From Pseudomonadota bacterium (GTDB lineage: Bacteria; Myxococcota_A; UBA796; CAJQPC01), in assembly GCA_024228935.1 (NCBI GenBank), contig JAAESX010000065.1:1-60313 (forward strand): a stretch of DNA of 60,313 nt. The letters run 5' to 3'. The first letter of the stretch is position 1. Each line of letters begins with the position of its first letter. Shown one piece after another: positions 25,822 to 34,087 of this stretch. The notes under the pieces are model-generated. The model saw nothing but the letters and a program-made list of their open reading frames with translations. It did no database searches and had not been told where the DNA came from. The translations under genes and the position numbers were made by a program.

Positions 25822-26337
25822 TCAGTGCACGACGGGCGCGTGGACCTGGAGCTTCAGTCCCTGGAACCGCGAGCGAGCCCACCAGCCCCCGATGCCTCGG
25901 GGCTTCGGGTCGCCATCCTCGGCCTGCCGGATCACCGGCCCCAGCTCGTCGACAAGCTGCCGTTCCTTGAGCATGCGCAGGGCGCTCCACCAGCGACCGT
26001 CCTCCCACTCGAGGAAGACCGCCAGCGCCGGCACGGGCTCGCCCCGCCCCCGACGGATGCCGACCGTGCCCGCGATGCAGACCGTCTCCATCCCGGGCTG
26101 CCCGGCGACGGCCGCGGCGAACGCGTGCACGTTGCCCCCCTGCTCGACGATGGGTGGGATGTCGTAGCGCTCGACCCCGTCGGCCCGGAAGCCGAGGATT
26201 GAGGGCCGGGGGAGCTTCCCGTCGACCGCTGCCCCTTCGACGATGGACAGGAGGCTGCGGCCCAGCGCGTCGTCGTCGCTCGGAAAGCGCGACAGGTCGC
26301 GGGGACCGAAGGCGTGACGGGTACGGATGGTGGGCAC
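25822..26337 (-). CDS. Hypothetical protein
   Basis: The start is GTG at 26337 and the product has 171 residues. Visible features are TRHAFGPRDLSRFPSDD, LPRPSILGFRADGVERYDIPP and VFLEWEDGRWWSALRML; no signal peptide or membrane segment is seen. I recognise no family. It is the last gene of the minus-strand operon with TPR protein, purD, purE and the YrdC gene, 11 nt after the last of these. Confidence 0.5.
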   Translation of the reverse strand: MPTIRTRHAFGPRDLSRFPSDDDALGRSLLSIVEGAAVDGKLPRPSILGFRADGVERYDIPPIVEQGGNVHAFAAAVAGQPGMETVCIAGTVGIRRGRGEPVPALAVFLEWEDGRWWSALRMLKERQLVDELGPVIRQAEDGDPKPRGIGGWWARSRFQGLKLQVHAPVVH

Positions 26338-26348
26338 GGGGCGCGGAC

Positions 26349-26915
26349 TTAGCGCCGGTCCGGGAGAGCGGCAAGCAGCGCCTCGACACGCTCGGCGGTC
26401 GCTCCCCTCCGCAGGATGCGTCGCTCGGCCACGTGAACGAGCGTGCTCGGGTCTGCATCGGCGAGGCGGCCAGCGTCCACGACGGCGTCGACCTCGAGGC
26501 CCGGACGGACCCGGACCCAGGGCGGCTCACCGTGCCGGTTGGCCGACGTCGAGGTGATGGGCCCGACCGCCTGTACCAGAGACTGGCACACCGGATGCGC
26601 CGACCAGCGCAAGGCGACCGTCCCGGACGGACCGCGGGCGGCGTCGCAGACCCCGGGCAGGTCCTCGACGATGAGCGTCGTCGGTCCGGGCCAGAGCGCC
26701 TCGGCCAGGACGCGGGCGTCCGACGAGAGCCCCGCCGGGACCTCGCCGACGAGCACGATCAGCGAGCCACCTGCCCGGCCCTTCAGCGCGGCGATCCGCG
26801 CTGCGCTGGCGTCATCGGAGGCCCGACCGCCGAGTCCATAGACCGTGGCGGTGGGGTACAGCACGACCGCCCCCGGGCGCTTCAGGGCAGCGATGGCCTG
26901 GGCTAGTCCGGTCAC
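26349..26915 (-). CDS. Sua5/YciO/YrdC-family threonylcarbamoyl-AMP synthase
   Basis: The start is GTG at 26915, overlapping the purE stop (GTGA). The 188-residue product has the YrdC fold: VVLYPTATVYGLGG, SAARIAALKGR, LAEALWPGPTTLIVE, VALRWSAHP and PITSTSANRHGEPP. Members of this family make threonylcarbamoyl-AMP from threonine, bicarbonate and ATP for t6A37 of ANN-reading tRNAs. It is short and lacks the extra Sua5 domain, so it corresponds to TsaC or YciO. Whether it is the essential copy cannot be told here. Confidence 0.85.
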   Translation of the reverse strand: MTGLAQAIAALKRPGAVVLYPTATVYGLGGRASDDASAARIAALKGRAGGSLIVLVGEVPAGLSSDARVLAEALWPGPTTLIVEDLPGVCDAARGPSGTVALRWSAHPVCQSLVQAVGPITSTSANRHGEPPWVRVRPGLEVDAVVDAGRLADADPSTLVHVAERRILRRGATAERVEALLAALPDRR

Positions 26916-27397
26916 TGGATCGAGGCGTCGGCCTCGAGCACCTTGGCGGTCATGGCCGCGCGAGCCGCGAGGTGCCGCTGACGCAGATCCTCGTCCGAGA
27001 GCGCCAGGATGCGCACCGCCATCCAGGCGGCGTTCTTGGCGCCGGCCTTGCCGACCGCGACCGTCGCGACCGGGACGCCCGGAGGCATCTGGACCGTCGC
27101 GAGGAGCGAGTCGAAGCCGCCCAGCGAGGCGCCCAGCGGAACACCGATGACCGGCAGCTCGGAGACGCCCGCCATCACGCCCGCCAGGTGAGCCGCCATG
27201 CCGGCGCCCGCGATGATGAGCTTGAGCCCCCGGTCGCGCGCCGTGACGGCGAACTCATGGGCCTGCTCGGGCGTCCGGTGGGCGGACAGGATCCGCATCT
27301 CCCAGCTGACGCCCAGCTCGTCGAGCACCTGTCCGGCCGCCTCCATCACGGGCAGGTCGGACTTGCTTCCCATCACGATGCCAACGGTCTTGCTCAT
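26912..27397 (-). CDS. purE: N5-carboxyaminoimidazole ribonucleotide mutase
   Basis: The 161-residue product is a full-length class I PurE: VGIVMGSKSDLPVMEAA, MRILSAHRTPEQ, IIAGAGMAAHLAGVMAG and VIGVPLGASLGGFDSLLA. It converts N5-CAIR to CAIR in de novo purine synthesis and needs PurK as partner; purK is not in the window. The start overlaps the purD stop (ATGA) and the stop overlaps the YrdC start (GTGA). Confidence 0.95.
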   Translation of the reverse strand: MSKTVGIVMGSKSDLPVMEAAGQVLDELGVSWEMRILSAHRTPEQAHEFAVTARDRGLKLIIAGAGMAAHLAGVMAGVSELPVIGVPLGASLGGFDSLLATVQMPPGVPVATVAVGKAGAKNAAWMAVRILALSDEDLRQRHLAARAAMTAKVLEADASIQ

Positions 27398-28626
27398 GTG
27401 TTCTCCAGCCGAGCGAGCGCACGCCCAGCGATGTCGGTGCGGTGCTGGGCACCGTCGAAGTGGATGGTCTCGAGGGCCTTGTAGGCCCGGTCCCGAGCGA
27501 CTCGGATGTCCGCCCCCCAGGCGGTGACGCCCAGGACGCGTCCGCCGTTGGTCACGATGTCCTCGCCCTCGAACCGCGTCCCGGCCTGAAAGGTGATCAC
27601 GTCGTCGTGCACGGCGTCGAGCCCGGTGATGACCCGGCCCTTGGGGTACGTCCCGGGGTAGCCGTCGCTGACGAGCACCACGCAACAGGTGCTGCCGTCG
27701 CGGGTCGCGAGCGATGTCTGCTCGAGGCGCCCCTCGGCGCAGGCCAGGAGGATGGGAGCGAGCGGCTCGTCGAGGAGCATCAGCACCGGCTGGCACTCGG
27801 GGTCGCCGAACCGCACGTTGAACTCGAGCACCTTGGGTCCCTGCGAGCCCACCATCAGCCCGGCGTACAGCACGCCGCGGAACGGAGCGCCCTCGGCCGC
27901 CATGCCCCGCAACACGGGCTCGATGACGTCCCGGCCCACCTGCTCGAGCAGCTCGGGCGTGCCCAGCGGTGCCGGAGCGTAGGCGCCCATCCCACCGGTG
28001 TTCGGGCCCCGGTCTCCATCGAAGCGACGCTTGTGGTCCTGGGCCGCCGGCAGCAGGACGAACCGCTCGCCGTCACACAGGGCGAGCACGGAGAGCTCCT
28101 CGCCGTCGAGCCACTCCTCGATGACGACCTCGCCCCCACCGATCCCGGCGTCGAAGACGTGGTTGACGGCGGCTCGGGCGCTGGCCTCGTCCGGGCACAT
28201 GAAGACGCCCTTGCCTGCAGCCAGTCCATCGGCCTTCACGACGCACCGGCCGGTCACGAAGGCGTGTGCGGCGGCGACTCCGTCGAAGTGGCCGTAGCCC
28301 GCCGTCGGGATGTCGTGGCGGGCCATGAAGTCCTTGGCGAACCCCTTGCTGGCCTCGAGACGCGCGGCCTTGGCCGAGGGACCGAACGCGGGGATGCCCC
28401 GGGCCTGGCAGCGGTCCACCAGCCCGTCGACGAGCGGCGCCTCGGGCCCGACCACGACCAGGTCGATGCCAGCGAGCTGGGCCTGCTCGCTGATCTCCCC
28501 GGCGGGGAGCGCGCGAGCATCGGGGAAGCCGGGGCCCGGGTTCGTGACCCAGACCTCAGCGGACTCAGCGAGCTTCCAGGCGAGTGCGGCCTCTCGGCCA
28601 CCGCCTCCGACGACCAGGACGTTCAT
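27394..28626 (-). CDS. purD: Phosphoribosylamine-glycine ligase
   Basis: The 410-residue product is a complete GAR synthetase of the ATP-grasp fold. Landmarks are MNVLVVGGGGREAALAWKL, VVGPEAPLVDGLVD, KGFAKDFMARHDIPTA, CVVKADGLAAGKGVF and EFNVRFGDPECQPVL. It joins glycine to phosphoribosylamine in the second step of purine synthesis. The usual GGREHA phosphate loop reads GGREAA here, with the His replaced by Ala. It sits 8 nt after the TPR gene and overlaps purE by 4 nt (ATGA). Confidence 0.95.
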   Translation of the reverse strand: MNVLVVGGGGREAALAWKLAESAEVWVTNPGPGFPDARALPAGEISEQAQLAGIDLVVVGPEAPLVDGLVDRCQARGIPAFGPSAKAARLEASKGFAKDFMARHDIPTAGYGHFDGVAAAHAFVTGRCVVKADGLAAGKGVFMCPDEASARAAVNHVFDAGIGGGEVVIEEWLDGEELSVLALCDGERFVLLPAAQDHKRRFDGDRGPNTGGMGAYAPAPLGTPELLEQVGRDVIEPVLRGMAAEGAPFRGVLYAGLMVGSQGPKVLEFNVRFGDPECQPVLMLLDEPLAPILLACAEGRLEQTSLATRDGSTCCVVLVSDGYPGTYPKGRVITGLDAVHDDVITFQAGTRFEGEDIVTNGGRVLGVTAWGADIRVARDRAYKALETIHFDGAQHRTDIAGRALARLENT

Positions 28627-28634
28627 GCGGGCTG

Positions 28635-31028
28635 CTACCCGCCGTCTCCTTGGAGGGCAAGCAGCCGCTTCCGGCTTGTCACATCCCGGTCATCCGACTT
28701 CACCGCCTCGATGGACATCGACAGCGCTCCAGCCTCGTCGCCGAGCGCGATGAGCGCCTCGGCGTTCCGGCGGGAGATGCCGCTGTACGACACCCCGTGC
28801 TTGTGCGCGGTCTTGAAGTCCCGCGCGGCGGCGTCGGCGTCACCGAGGTTGGCGTAGGCGAGGCCTCGCAGCGACAGGAGGATGGGCTGGACCGGGTCGT
28901 TGGTCAGCGCGCGGTCGAGGTCCTCGATGGCCGACTCGTAGCGGCCCTGCTCCAGCGCGATCCACGCCAGGTAGACCCGAGCCGCCACATCGGACTCGTC
29001 GGACCGCTTGGCATCGGACAGCGACGTCCGCGCCCGGTCACACGACGTCTCCCCCGAGAGGCACCGGAGCACCTCGAGCGTGCCACGCGTCACCGGCAAG
29101 CGCCCGCTGAGCTGGTCGCCCTGCGGGATGGCCTTGCGGATCTCCACATCGAACGCCCTCATGTCCGGCGCCACGATGGGCACCGACTCGATGGGGTGGT
29201 CGTGCGTCTCCGCGTCCAGGTCCATCTTCCAGATGCTGTGCAGCGTGTCGAGAGCAGACTGCGGGTTCTCCACCGCCAGGTACGAGCGAGCGAGCGTCAC
29301 CGCTGCCGTCGGCCAGGTCGGGTCCGCCTTGTGGGCCGCGTCGTACTCGAAGTGCGCCAGGCGCGCGCGCCCGACCTCGGTGTAGAAGCGACCGGCCTCG
29401 GTGTGGAAGCGAGCCAGGTCACGTCCCTCGATCGCGGTCGTGTCCGCCTGCTTGAGCGCGTCCTCGGCGTCGCTCTCGTTGCCCATCGCGTAGTAGGTCA
29501 GCGCGAGCGAGAGCTGCGCCGGGGGGTAGCCCGGAGCGAGGTCGGCCAGCGCCGTGGCGTAGTCGAGCGAGTCGGCGAGCTCGCCGGCCTCACGTGCCGC
29601 GATGCTGGCCGGCAGGAGAGCCGAGATGCGGCGGTCCCGATCGGGCGAGGCGTCGTGCGGCGTCGCGGGCCCCAGGACCTCGGCCGCCTTGGCCGCGTCT
29701 CCACGGTGGTGCAGGAGCAGTCCACCGGCCAGGACGCGAGAGCCGAAGGCGCCGGACTCGTCCAGCGAGATGGCCAGCAGCCCCTCCTCGATGGCGGAGT
29801 CGTAGTCCCCGAGCTCGTTGTGGTACCGAGCCAGCAGCGCGTGGATGTCCGGGTCGTCCGGGTACCGATCGGCGAACGCGCGCAGCGGCGCCCCGGCCTT
29901 CGAGTACTGGTAGGTCTCCAGCGCGCTTCGCCCGAGCGACAGGTCCACGACCGGGACGTCGCCCATGATCGTCTTGCTCGCGGACAGCGCCTTCTCGGCC
30001 TCGGAGTACCGACCGAGCTGGGTCAGCGAGTTGCCCAGGTACCAGAGGCAGATGCCGTCGTCCGGCACCGACTCGAGGCACTTGCGAGAGCGCGACTCGG
30101 CGTCCTCCCAGGCTCCCGCCATGATCGACATGCCCGCCTGGGCGCGCAGGACAGCCGGCGCCTTGCCGTCGATCTTCGCGGCACGGTCGTACAGCGCCAG
30201 CGACTTGGTGTTGAACGTCGGGTCTTCGTCGCGGAACTGGGCATAGACCACGGCCAGTCCGGCGAGCGCGTCGACGTTGTTCGGATCGACCGCGACCGCG
30301 TACTCGAACTCACGCTGGGCGGCGCCCCATCCGGCGCGCGTGCCCTGCAGCAGTCCGAGCCGACCGAGCGTGAGGCGCTCCTCGATGCTGCCGGTGGCGT
30401 CGGGCCAGGCGGCGGCGATCTCGTCGATGACCTCCTGTCCGGGGAGTCCGCGCTTCTCCTCGAGGTCCTTGCGAGCGACCTCGGGGTCCATCGCCTTGCG
30501 GATCTTCAGGATGGCGGCGTCGACCATCGAGCCGCCCTCCTCCTGGACCGACTCCAGCGTCTCGTCGTCGATGAGCGTGGCGCCCGCGAAGTAGAGGCCG
30601 GCCAGGATGGCGAGCACCGCCAGCACGACGCCCACCCGGGCAAGGCTGGAGGCGGTCTCGCGGCGCTTCCGCGAGGCGATCGCGCCCGCGGTCTCCTTCC
30701 GGCCCCGCTGGATGTCTTCGAACTTCGGGTCCCCGGGGATGAAGTACCCCTCGAAGTCGGCGGTCTGATCGACGCGCCCCCAGTCGCGGTCCCCGACCCG
30801 GCAGCGGTCTTCTCCGGAGAGCAGCCCCTTCCGGATCCGGTCCTCGACCTGTTCGTAGGTCAGGGGGCCTTCTGACCGCCCGTCACCTCGCTTGATGCGG
30901 TACCGGACGTCGTCGGAGATCTCCCCGGAGTCCGCAGCACTCTCATTCGCGCAAGCCGTGCACACCGGGACGTCCTGTCCCGTGTCCTCCATCTCCGTCC
31001 CGCAGCTGAAGCAATAGGTCCGCAGCAT
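28635..31028 (-). CDS. Zinc-ribbon / GYF-like / transmembrane / TPR protein
   Basis: The 797-residue product has a zinc ribbon (CFSCG and CTAC, residues 6-26) and then a GYF_2-like domain (YRIKRGDGRSEGPLTYEQVEDRI, read as its anchor motifs SEGPLTYEQ and CRVGDRDW). One membrane segment follows at about residues 130-150 (VGVVLAVLAILAGLYF). The rest is long arrays of tetratricopeptide repeats, such as AQREFEYAVAVDPNNVDALAGLA and SAIEDLDRALTNDPVQPIL in short form. This layout, a cytoplasmic sensor-like N-terminus and a large extracytoplasmic TPR region, is frequent in myxobacteria. It probably organises a protein complex at the inner membrane. It is the first gene of the purD/purE operon, with a GAGGAGG site upstream. 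Confidence 0.8.
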   Translation of the reverse strand: MLRTYCFSCGTEMEDTGQDVPVCTACANESAADSGEISDDVRYRIKRGDGRSEGPLTYEQVEDRIRKGLLSGEDRCRVGDRDWGRVDQTADFEGYFIPGDPKFEDIQRGRKETAGAIASRKRRETASSLARVGVVLAVLAILAGLYFAGATLIDDETLESVQEEGGSMVDAAILKIRKAMDPEVARKDLEEKRGLPGQEVIDEIAAAWPDATGSIEERLTLGRLGLLQGTRAGWGAAQREFEYAVAVDPNNVDALAGLAVVYAQFRDEDPTFNTKSLALYDRAAKIDGKAPAVLRAQAGMSIMAGAWEDAESRSRKCLESVPDDGICLWYLGNSLTQLGRYSEAEKALSASKTIMGDVPVVDLSLGRSALETYQYSKAGAPLRAFADRYPDDPDIHALLARYHNELGDYDSAIEEGLLAISLDESGAFGSRVLAGGLLLHHRGDAAKAAEVLGPATPHDASPDRDRRISALLPASIAAREAGELADSLDYATALADLAPGYPPAQLSLALTYYAMGNESDAEDALKQADTTAIEGRDLARFHTEAGRFYTEVGRARLAHFEYDAAHKADPTWPTAAVTLARSYLAVENPQSALDTLHSIWKMDLDAETHDHPIESVPIVAPDMRAFDVEIRKAIPQGDQLSGRLPVTRGTLEVLRCLSGETSCDRARTSLSDAKRSDESDVAARVYLAWIALEQGRYESAIEDLDRALTNDPVQPILLSLRGLAYANLGDADAAARDFKTAHKHGVSYSGISRRNAEALIALGDEAGALSMSIEAVKSDDRDVTSRKRLLALQGDGG

Positions 31029-31147
31029 GCCCAGTGGGCCTCCTCAAACAGGCGGGAAGTGTAGCGCCTTTCCGGTTTCAGTCGGTTGTCCGCAGACGTT
31101 GACCGCGCCTTGGGATAGGGGCCGAGGTCTCAGCGAGGAATCGACAA

Positions 31148-31555
31148 ATGACCTTCTTTCTTTTCGCGGCCCTGACCGCTTGCGGCAGCGACACCCCCGA
31201 GCCGGCCGCCGAGCCCGCGCCCGCCCCCGAGCCGGTCGCCGAGCCCGCGCCCGCCCCCGAGCCCGCCGCATTCGACGCCAAGGCCGCTTTCGAGCAGGTC
31301 TGCGGCGTGTGCCACGGCGCTGGCGGAGCCGGTGATGGCGTCGCTGGAGCGGCCCTCGACCCGAAGCCCGCGAACTTCACCGACGCGGCCTTCTGGACCG
31401 ACGAGCGGACCGACGAGGTCCTGTTCAAGGCCATCAAGGAAGGCGGCGGCGCCGTGGGCAAGAGCCCGCTGATGGCCCCCTACGGCGGTCAGTACGACGA
31501 CGCGCAGATCACCGCGATGGTCGAGCACATCAAGACGATGCGCCCCGCCCAGTAG
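31148..31555 (+). CDS. Cytochrome c lipoprotein with Pro-Ala-Glu linker
   Basis: The 135-residue product begins MTFFLFAALTAC (lipobox Cys12). A rigid linker of Glu/Pro/Ala repeats (PEPAAEPAPAPEPV) spaces the membrane anchor from one class I cytochrome c domain with CGVCH (residues 52-56) and a distal Met in SPLMAPYG near residue 108. It should be a periplasmic electron carrier tethered to a membrane. A GAGGAA site lies 7 nt before the ATG. The last 26 nt overlap the convergent coiled-coil lipoprotein gene. Confidence 0.88.
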   Translation: MTFFLFAALTACGSDTPEPAAEPAPAPEPVAEPAPAPEPAAFDAKAAFEQVCGVCHGAGGAGDGVAGAALDPKPANFTDAAFWTDERTDEVLFKAIKEGGGAVGKSPLMAPYGGQYDDAQITAMVEHIKTMRPAQ

Positions 31556-32081
31556 CTTCGCACCGGGCCTTTCGTTCGCGGGAGGCCTGGAGCGCCGCGG
31601 CGGCGAGCGTCGTCTCGGACAACCCCGCGCCGTCCTCTGGCGCGTGGGTTCCCGCCAGCACTCCCCGCGCCGTCGCCACCCCGGCCTCGGTTCGGGCGTG
31701 CTCGTGGTCCGCCTCGAGCCAGGCCGCGAGCGCCTGCGCCTCGGCGTCCGTCGCCTGCACCAGCCGTGCAGACGCCTGGCCCGCTCGACGGCGGTTCGCT
31801 GCGTTCGCGTCCGCATCCGTGTGGAGCTCGCCCGTCCGCACGTCGGTGAGCCCGCTTCGGCTGCGGCTCGCATACGTGGATCGGCTTCGCCCCGCCTGCT
31901 CCCGATCGCTCGTGCCCGAGTCGACCTGGGCGCGCGCCTGCTGGAGCTCGGCCTCGGTGAGCGCCAGCCGCCGCTCGTAGTACTCGGCCGTCTCCGCCCA
32001 CGCGTTCCGCTCGACCTCGACCGCGGCCTCGCACAGGGCCTCGGCGCTCGGGCCACACGCCCACATCAGGACAACGATCAC
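31530..32081 (-). CDS. Coiled-coil lipoprotein, function unknown
   Basis: The start is GTG at 32081, giving MIVVLMWACGPS with Cys9. The 183-residue product is almost entirely Ala/Glu/Arg-rich helix (for example YERRLALTEAELQQARAQ) and is probably a coiled coil. A less ordered Ser/Arg segment near residues 55-80 (SRSTYASRSRSGL) interrupts it. It may be a periplasmic spacer or oligomeric tether. I recognise no family. It diverges from the K+ channel gene across about 47 bp containing the inverted repeat at 32101-32123. Confidence 0.55.
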   Translation of the reverse strand: MIVVLMWACGPSAEALCEAAVEVERNAWAETAEYYERRLALTEAELQQARAQVDSGTSDREQAGRSRSTYASRSRSGLTDVRTGELHTDADANAANRRRAGQASARLVQATDAEAQALAAWLEADHEHARTEAGVATARGVLAGTHAPEDGAGLSETTLAAAALQASRERKARCEATGRGASS

Positions 32082-32100
32082 AGACTGCTCCCGGACGCCT

Positions 32101-32123
32101 GGAGCATAGCCTCGCTATGCTCC
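32101..32123. promoter_or_regulatory. Perfect 9-bp inverted repeat with embedded -10 TATGCT
   Basis: GGAGCATAG and CTATGCTCC flank CCTCG. On the plus strand TATGCT (32116-32121) stands 7 nt before the ATG at 32129, a leaderless-type spacing. The repeat could be an operator covering the -10 element of the channel gene, or a hairpin. It lies between the divergent coiled-coil lipoprotein and channel genes. Confidence 0.5.
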
Positions 32124-32128
32124 CCGGC

Positions 32129-33604
32129 ATGCTGCTCGACGCCGTGCATGCGGCCTTCCATCGCCCCGACACGACGGCCTATCGATGGACGCAGGCGGTC
32201 GTGTGGACCCTGATCGTCGCCAGCATCGGCCTGGTCGGCCTCGATCTGTCCGAGGTGGAACAGCCCCAGTGGCTCGTCTGGGTCGACCGGACGATCCTGG
32301 CGTTCTTCGCCGTGGAGATCTCCCTCCGCATCCTGACGTTCCGGCCTCCGCAGCTCGAGGTCTTCGGCGATCGGGCGAGCGTCCGCCTGAAGGAGCACGT
32401 CTACGCCCGCTTCGTCTACACGCTGCGGCCGCTCAACCTCATCGACATCCTGACGGTCGTCGCCGTCTTCCCGGCGCTCCGTGGCCTGCGCGCGCTCCGG
32501 CTCCTGCGTGTGCTTCGCGCCAACCGGTTCAGCGAGGGCTCGGTCCGGAACCTGCTGCGGGCGTTCGAGGACAACGCGACGCTCTACCTGACGGCGCTGT
32601 CGACCCTGCTCGCCGCGGTCGGGATCGGCGGGGCCAGCATGTGGCTCGTCGAGCGCGGCGCCAACGAAAAGGTCCAGAGCCTGGCCGACGGGATCTGGTG
32701 GGCCCTCGTCACCGTCACCACCGTGGGCTTCGGCGACATCTCCCCCGAGACCGGCGTCGGGCGGGTTGTCGCCGGCGTCCTGATGATCTTCGGCATGTTC
32801 ATGCTCGCGCTGTTCGCGGGCATCGTCGGCCACAGCCTCCTGAACGCGGTGCTCAGCATCCGCGAGGACCAGTTCCGCATGAGCACGAACGTCAACCACA
32901 TCATCGTCTGCGGGTACGACCCGGGCTCCGCGATGCTGCTCGACGCCTTGCGCGACGAGATCGACGAGACCCAGCACGACCTGGTCGTCTTCGCGCCGGG
33001 CGACCGGCCGAGAGACCTGTCCCCGGCCTGGACCTGGGTCAGCGGCGACCCGACCAAGGAGTCCGAGCTCTCCCGCATCCGGCCGACGCACGCCAAGGCG
33101 ATCATCATCGTCGGCACCCGCTCGCGTCCCCCCGCCGAGGCCGACGCCGTGACCATCCTCACGGTGTTCACGCTCCGCCGCTACCTGAAGTCCCAGCCGG
33201 AGACGAGCCGCCGCATCGTGCCGCTCTACGTCGTCGCCGAGATCCTGGACGCCGAGAACGTCGAGCACGCCCGAACCGCCGGCGCCAACGAGGTCATCGA
33301 GACCACCCGCCTGGGCTTCTCGCTCATGGCCCACGCCGTGTCCCAGCCCGGCACGGCCGAGGTCCTGGGCGAGGTCGTCCAGTCCGGCGCCCACAGCCTG
33401 TACGTGGGCCCGGTCCCGCCGGAGTACGAGCTCCCGATGACGTTCGGCGCGCTGTCGGCGGCGCTGAAGAACCAGCACGACGTGCTCGTCATCGGCACGC
33501 GCACGCCGGATGGGCAGGACACGCTGAACCCCTCCGAAGACACGCGTGTCCTGGCGGGTGTGGAGCTGGTGTACCTGGCGGAGTCCGCCGTCCTCAGCTC
33601 CTAG
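32129..33604 (+). CDS. Voltage-gated-type K+ channel with C-terminal RCK (TrkA-N) domain
   Basis: I prefer the ATG at 32129 over the one at 32117, which lies inside the inverted repeat. The 491-residue product has six membrane segments. S4 carries Arg every third residue (LRGLRALRLLRVLRANR, residues 117-133). The pore filter is TTVGFGD (197-203). From residue 257 an RCK domain begins (NHIIVCGYDPGSAMLL) with a degenerate GxGxxG-type nucleotide site. It should open a K+ pore in response to voltage and be gated by a ligand at the RCK domain. Its 3' end overlaps the convergent lipoprotein by 4 nt. Confidence 0.9.
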   Translation: MLLDAVHAAFHRPDTTAYRWTQAVVWTLIVASIGLVGLDLSEVEQPQWLVWVDRTILAFFAVEISLRILTFRPPQLEVFGDRASVRLKEHVYARFVYTLRPLNLIDILTVVAVFPALRGLRALRLLRVLRANRFSEGSVRNLLRAFEDNATLYLTALSTLLAAVGIGGASMWLVERGANEKVQSLADGIWWALVTVTTVGFGDISPETGVGRVVAGVLMIFGMFMLALFAGIVGHSLLNAVLSIREDQFRMSTNVNHIIVCGYDPGSAMLLDALRDEIDETQHDLVVFAPGDRPRDLSPAWTWVSGDPTKESELSRIRPTHAKAIIIVGTRSRPPAEADAVTILTVFTLRRYLKSQPETSRRIVPLYVVAEILDAENVEHARTAGANEVIETTRLGFSLMAHAVSQPGTAEVLGEVVQSGAHSLYVGPVPPEYELPMTFGALSAALKNQHDVLVIGTRTPDGQDTLNPSEDTRVLAGVELVYLAESAVLSS

Positions 33605-34053
33605 TCGATCTCGAGCTCGAACTCATCGGACTCGTGACCGTCTCGGTCGACGATGATCGTGTGGTACTCGAAGTCGTCGATCGTGCTGCACAGGATGTAG
33701 CCGCCGTAGTCGCCGGACCTCCACGAGCCCTCGCACTTCCCGCTCGAGCCACAGAGCAGGAAGCTCTCGTCGAACACCTCGTTGCTGCCCGTGCTCGCGA
33801 TGACGCGGCTGTACTCGCTGGAGAGCGTGTCGTCGCCCTGTCCGTCCCGCGCGTCGACCGTGACGAAGAACAGGTCGCCGGAGCTGTTCGAGCCCTCGGT
33901 ACACCAGACCTTGCCGCTCTGGACCTCGGGTGGGTCGTCGCCGTTCGGGTCGATGCCGGAGCTCCAGCCCGACGAGTCCCCCGTCGCCGAGTCGCCCTCG
34001 CCGATGTTCACCTTGTCCGACCCACATGCCGCGAGCATCAACATCAGCGTCAT
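33601..34053 (-). CDS. Small lipoprotein, function unknown
   Basis: The ATG at 34053 gives MTLMLMLAACGSD with lipobox Cys10 and a good GGGAG site 5 nt upstream. The 150-residue product has a Ser/Gly/Asp-rich linker (residues 15-45), then a small domain with four Cys (WCTEGS, LLCGSSGKCEG, ILCSTIDD) that probably forms two disulfides. It ends in acidic residues (ESDEFELEID). I recognise no family. It diverges from the helicase gene across 34 bp that seem to hold back-to-back -10 elements around CTACTGTAC. Confidence 0.6.
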   Translation of the reverse strand: MTLMLMLAACGSDKVNIGEGDSATGDSSGWSSGIDPNGDDPPEVQSGKVWCTEGSNSSGDLFFVTVDARDGQGDDTLSSEYSRVIASTGSNEVFDESFLLCGSSGKCEGSWRSGDYGGYILCSTIDDFEYHTIIVDRDGHESDEFELEID

Positions 34054-34074
34054 GGTCACTCCCTGGAAGCGCAC

Positions 34075-34080
34075 TACTGT
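34075..34080 (+). promoter_or_regulatory. -10-like TACTGT, 7 nt before the helicase ATG
   Basis: TACTGT is followed by 7 nt and the ATG at 34088, with no Shine-Dalgarno. The same bases extended by one (GTACAGTAG on the minus strand) offer TACAGT to the divergent lipoprotein, which does have a ribosome-binding site. Confidence 0.4.
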
Positions 34081-34087
34081 ACTCGAC

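Noticed and set aside
27442..30875. Long plus-strand open frames opposite purD and the TPR gene
   Set aside because: Same antisense effect. The minus-strand products are clearly recognisable proteins with coupled starts.
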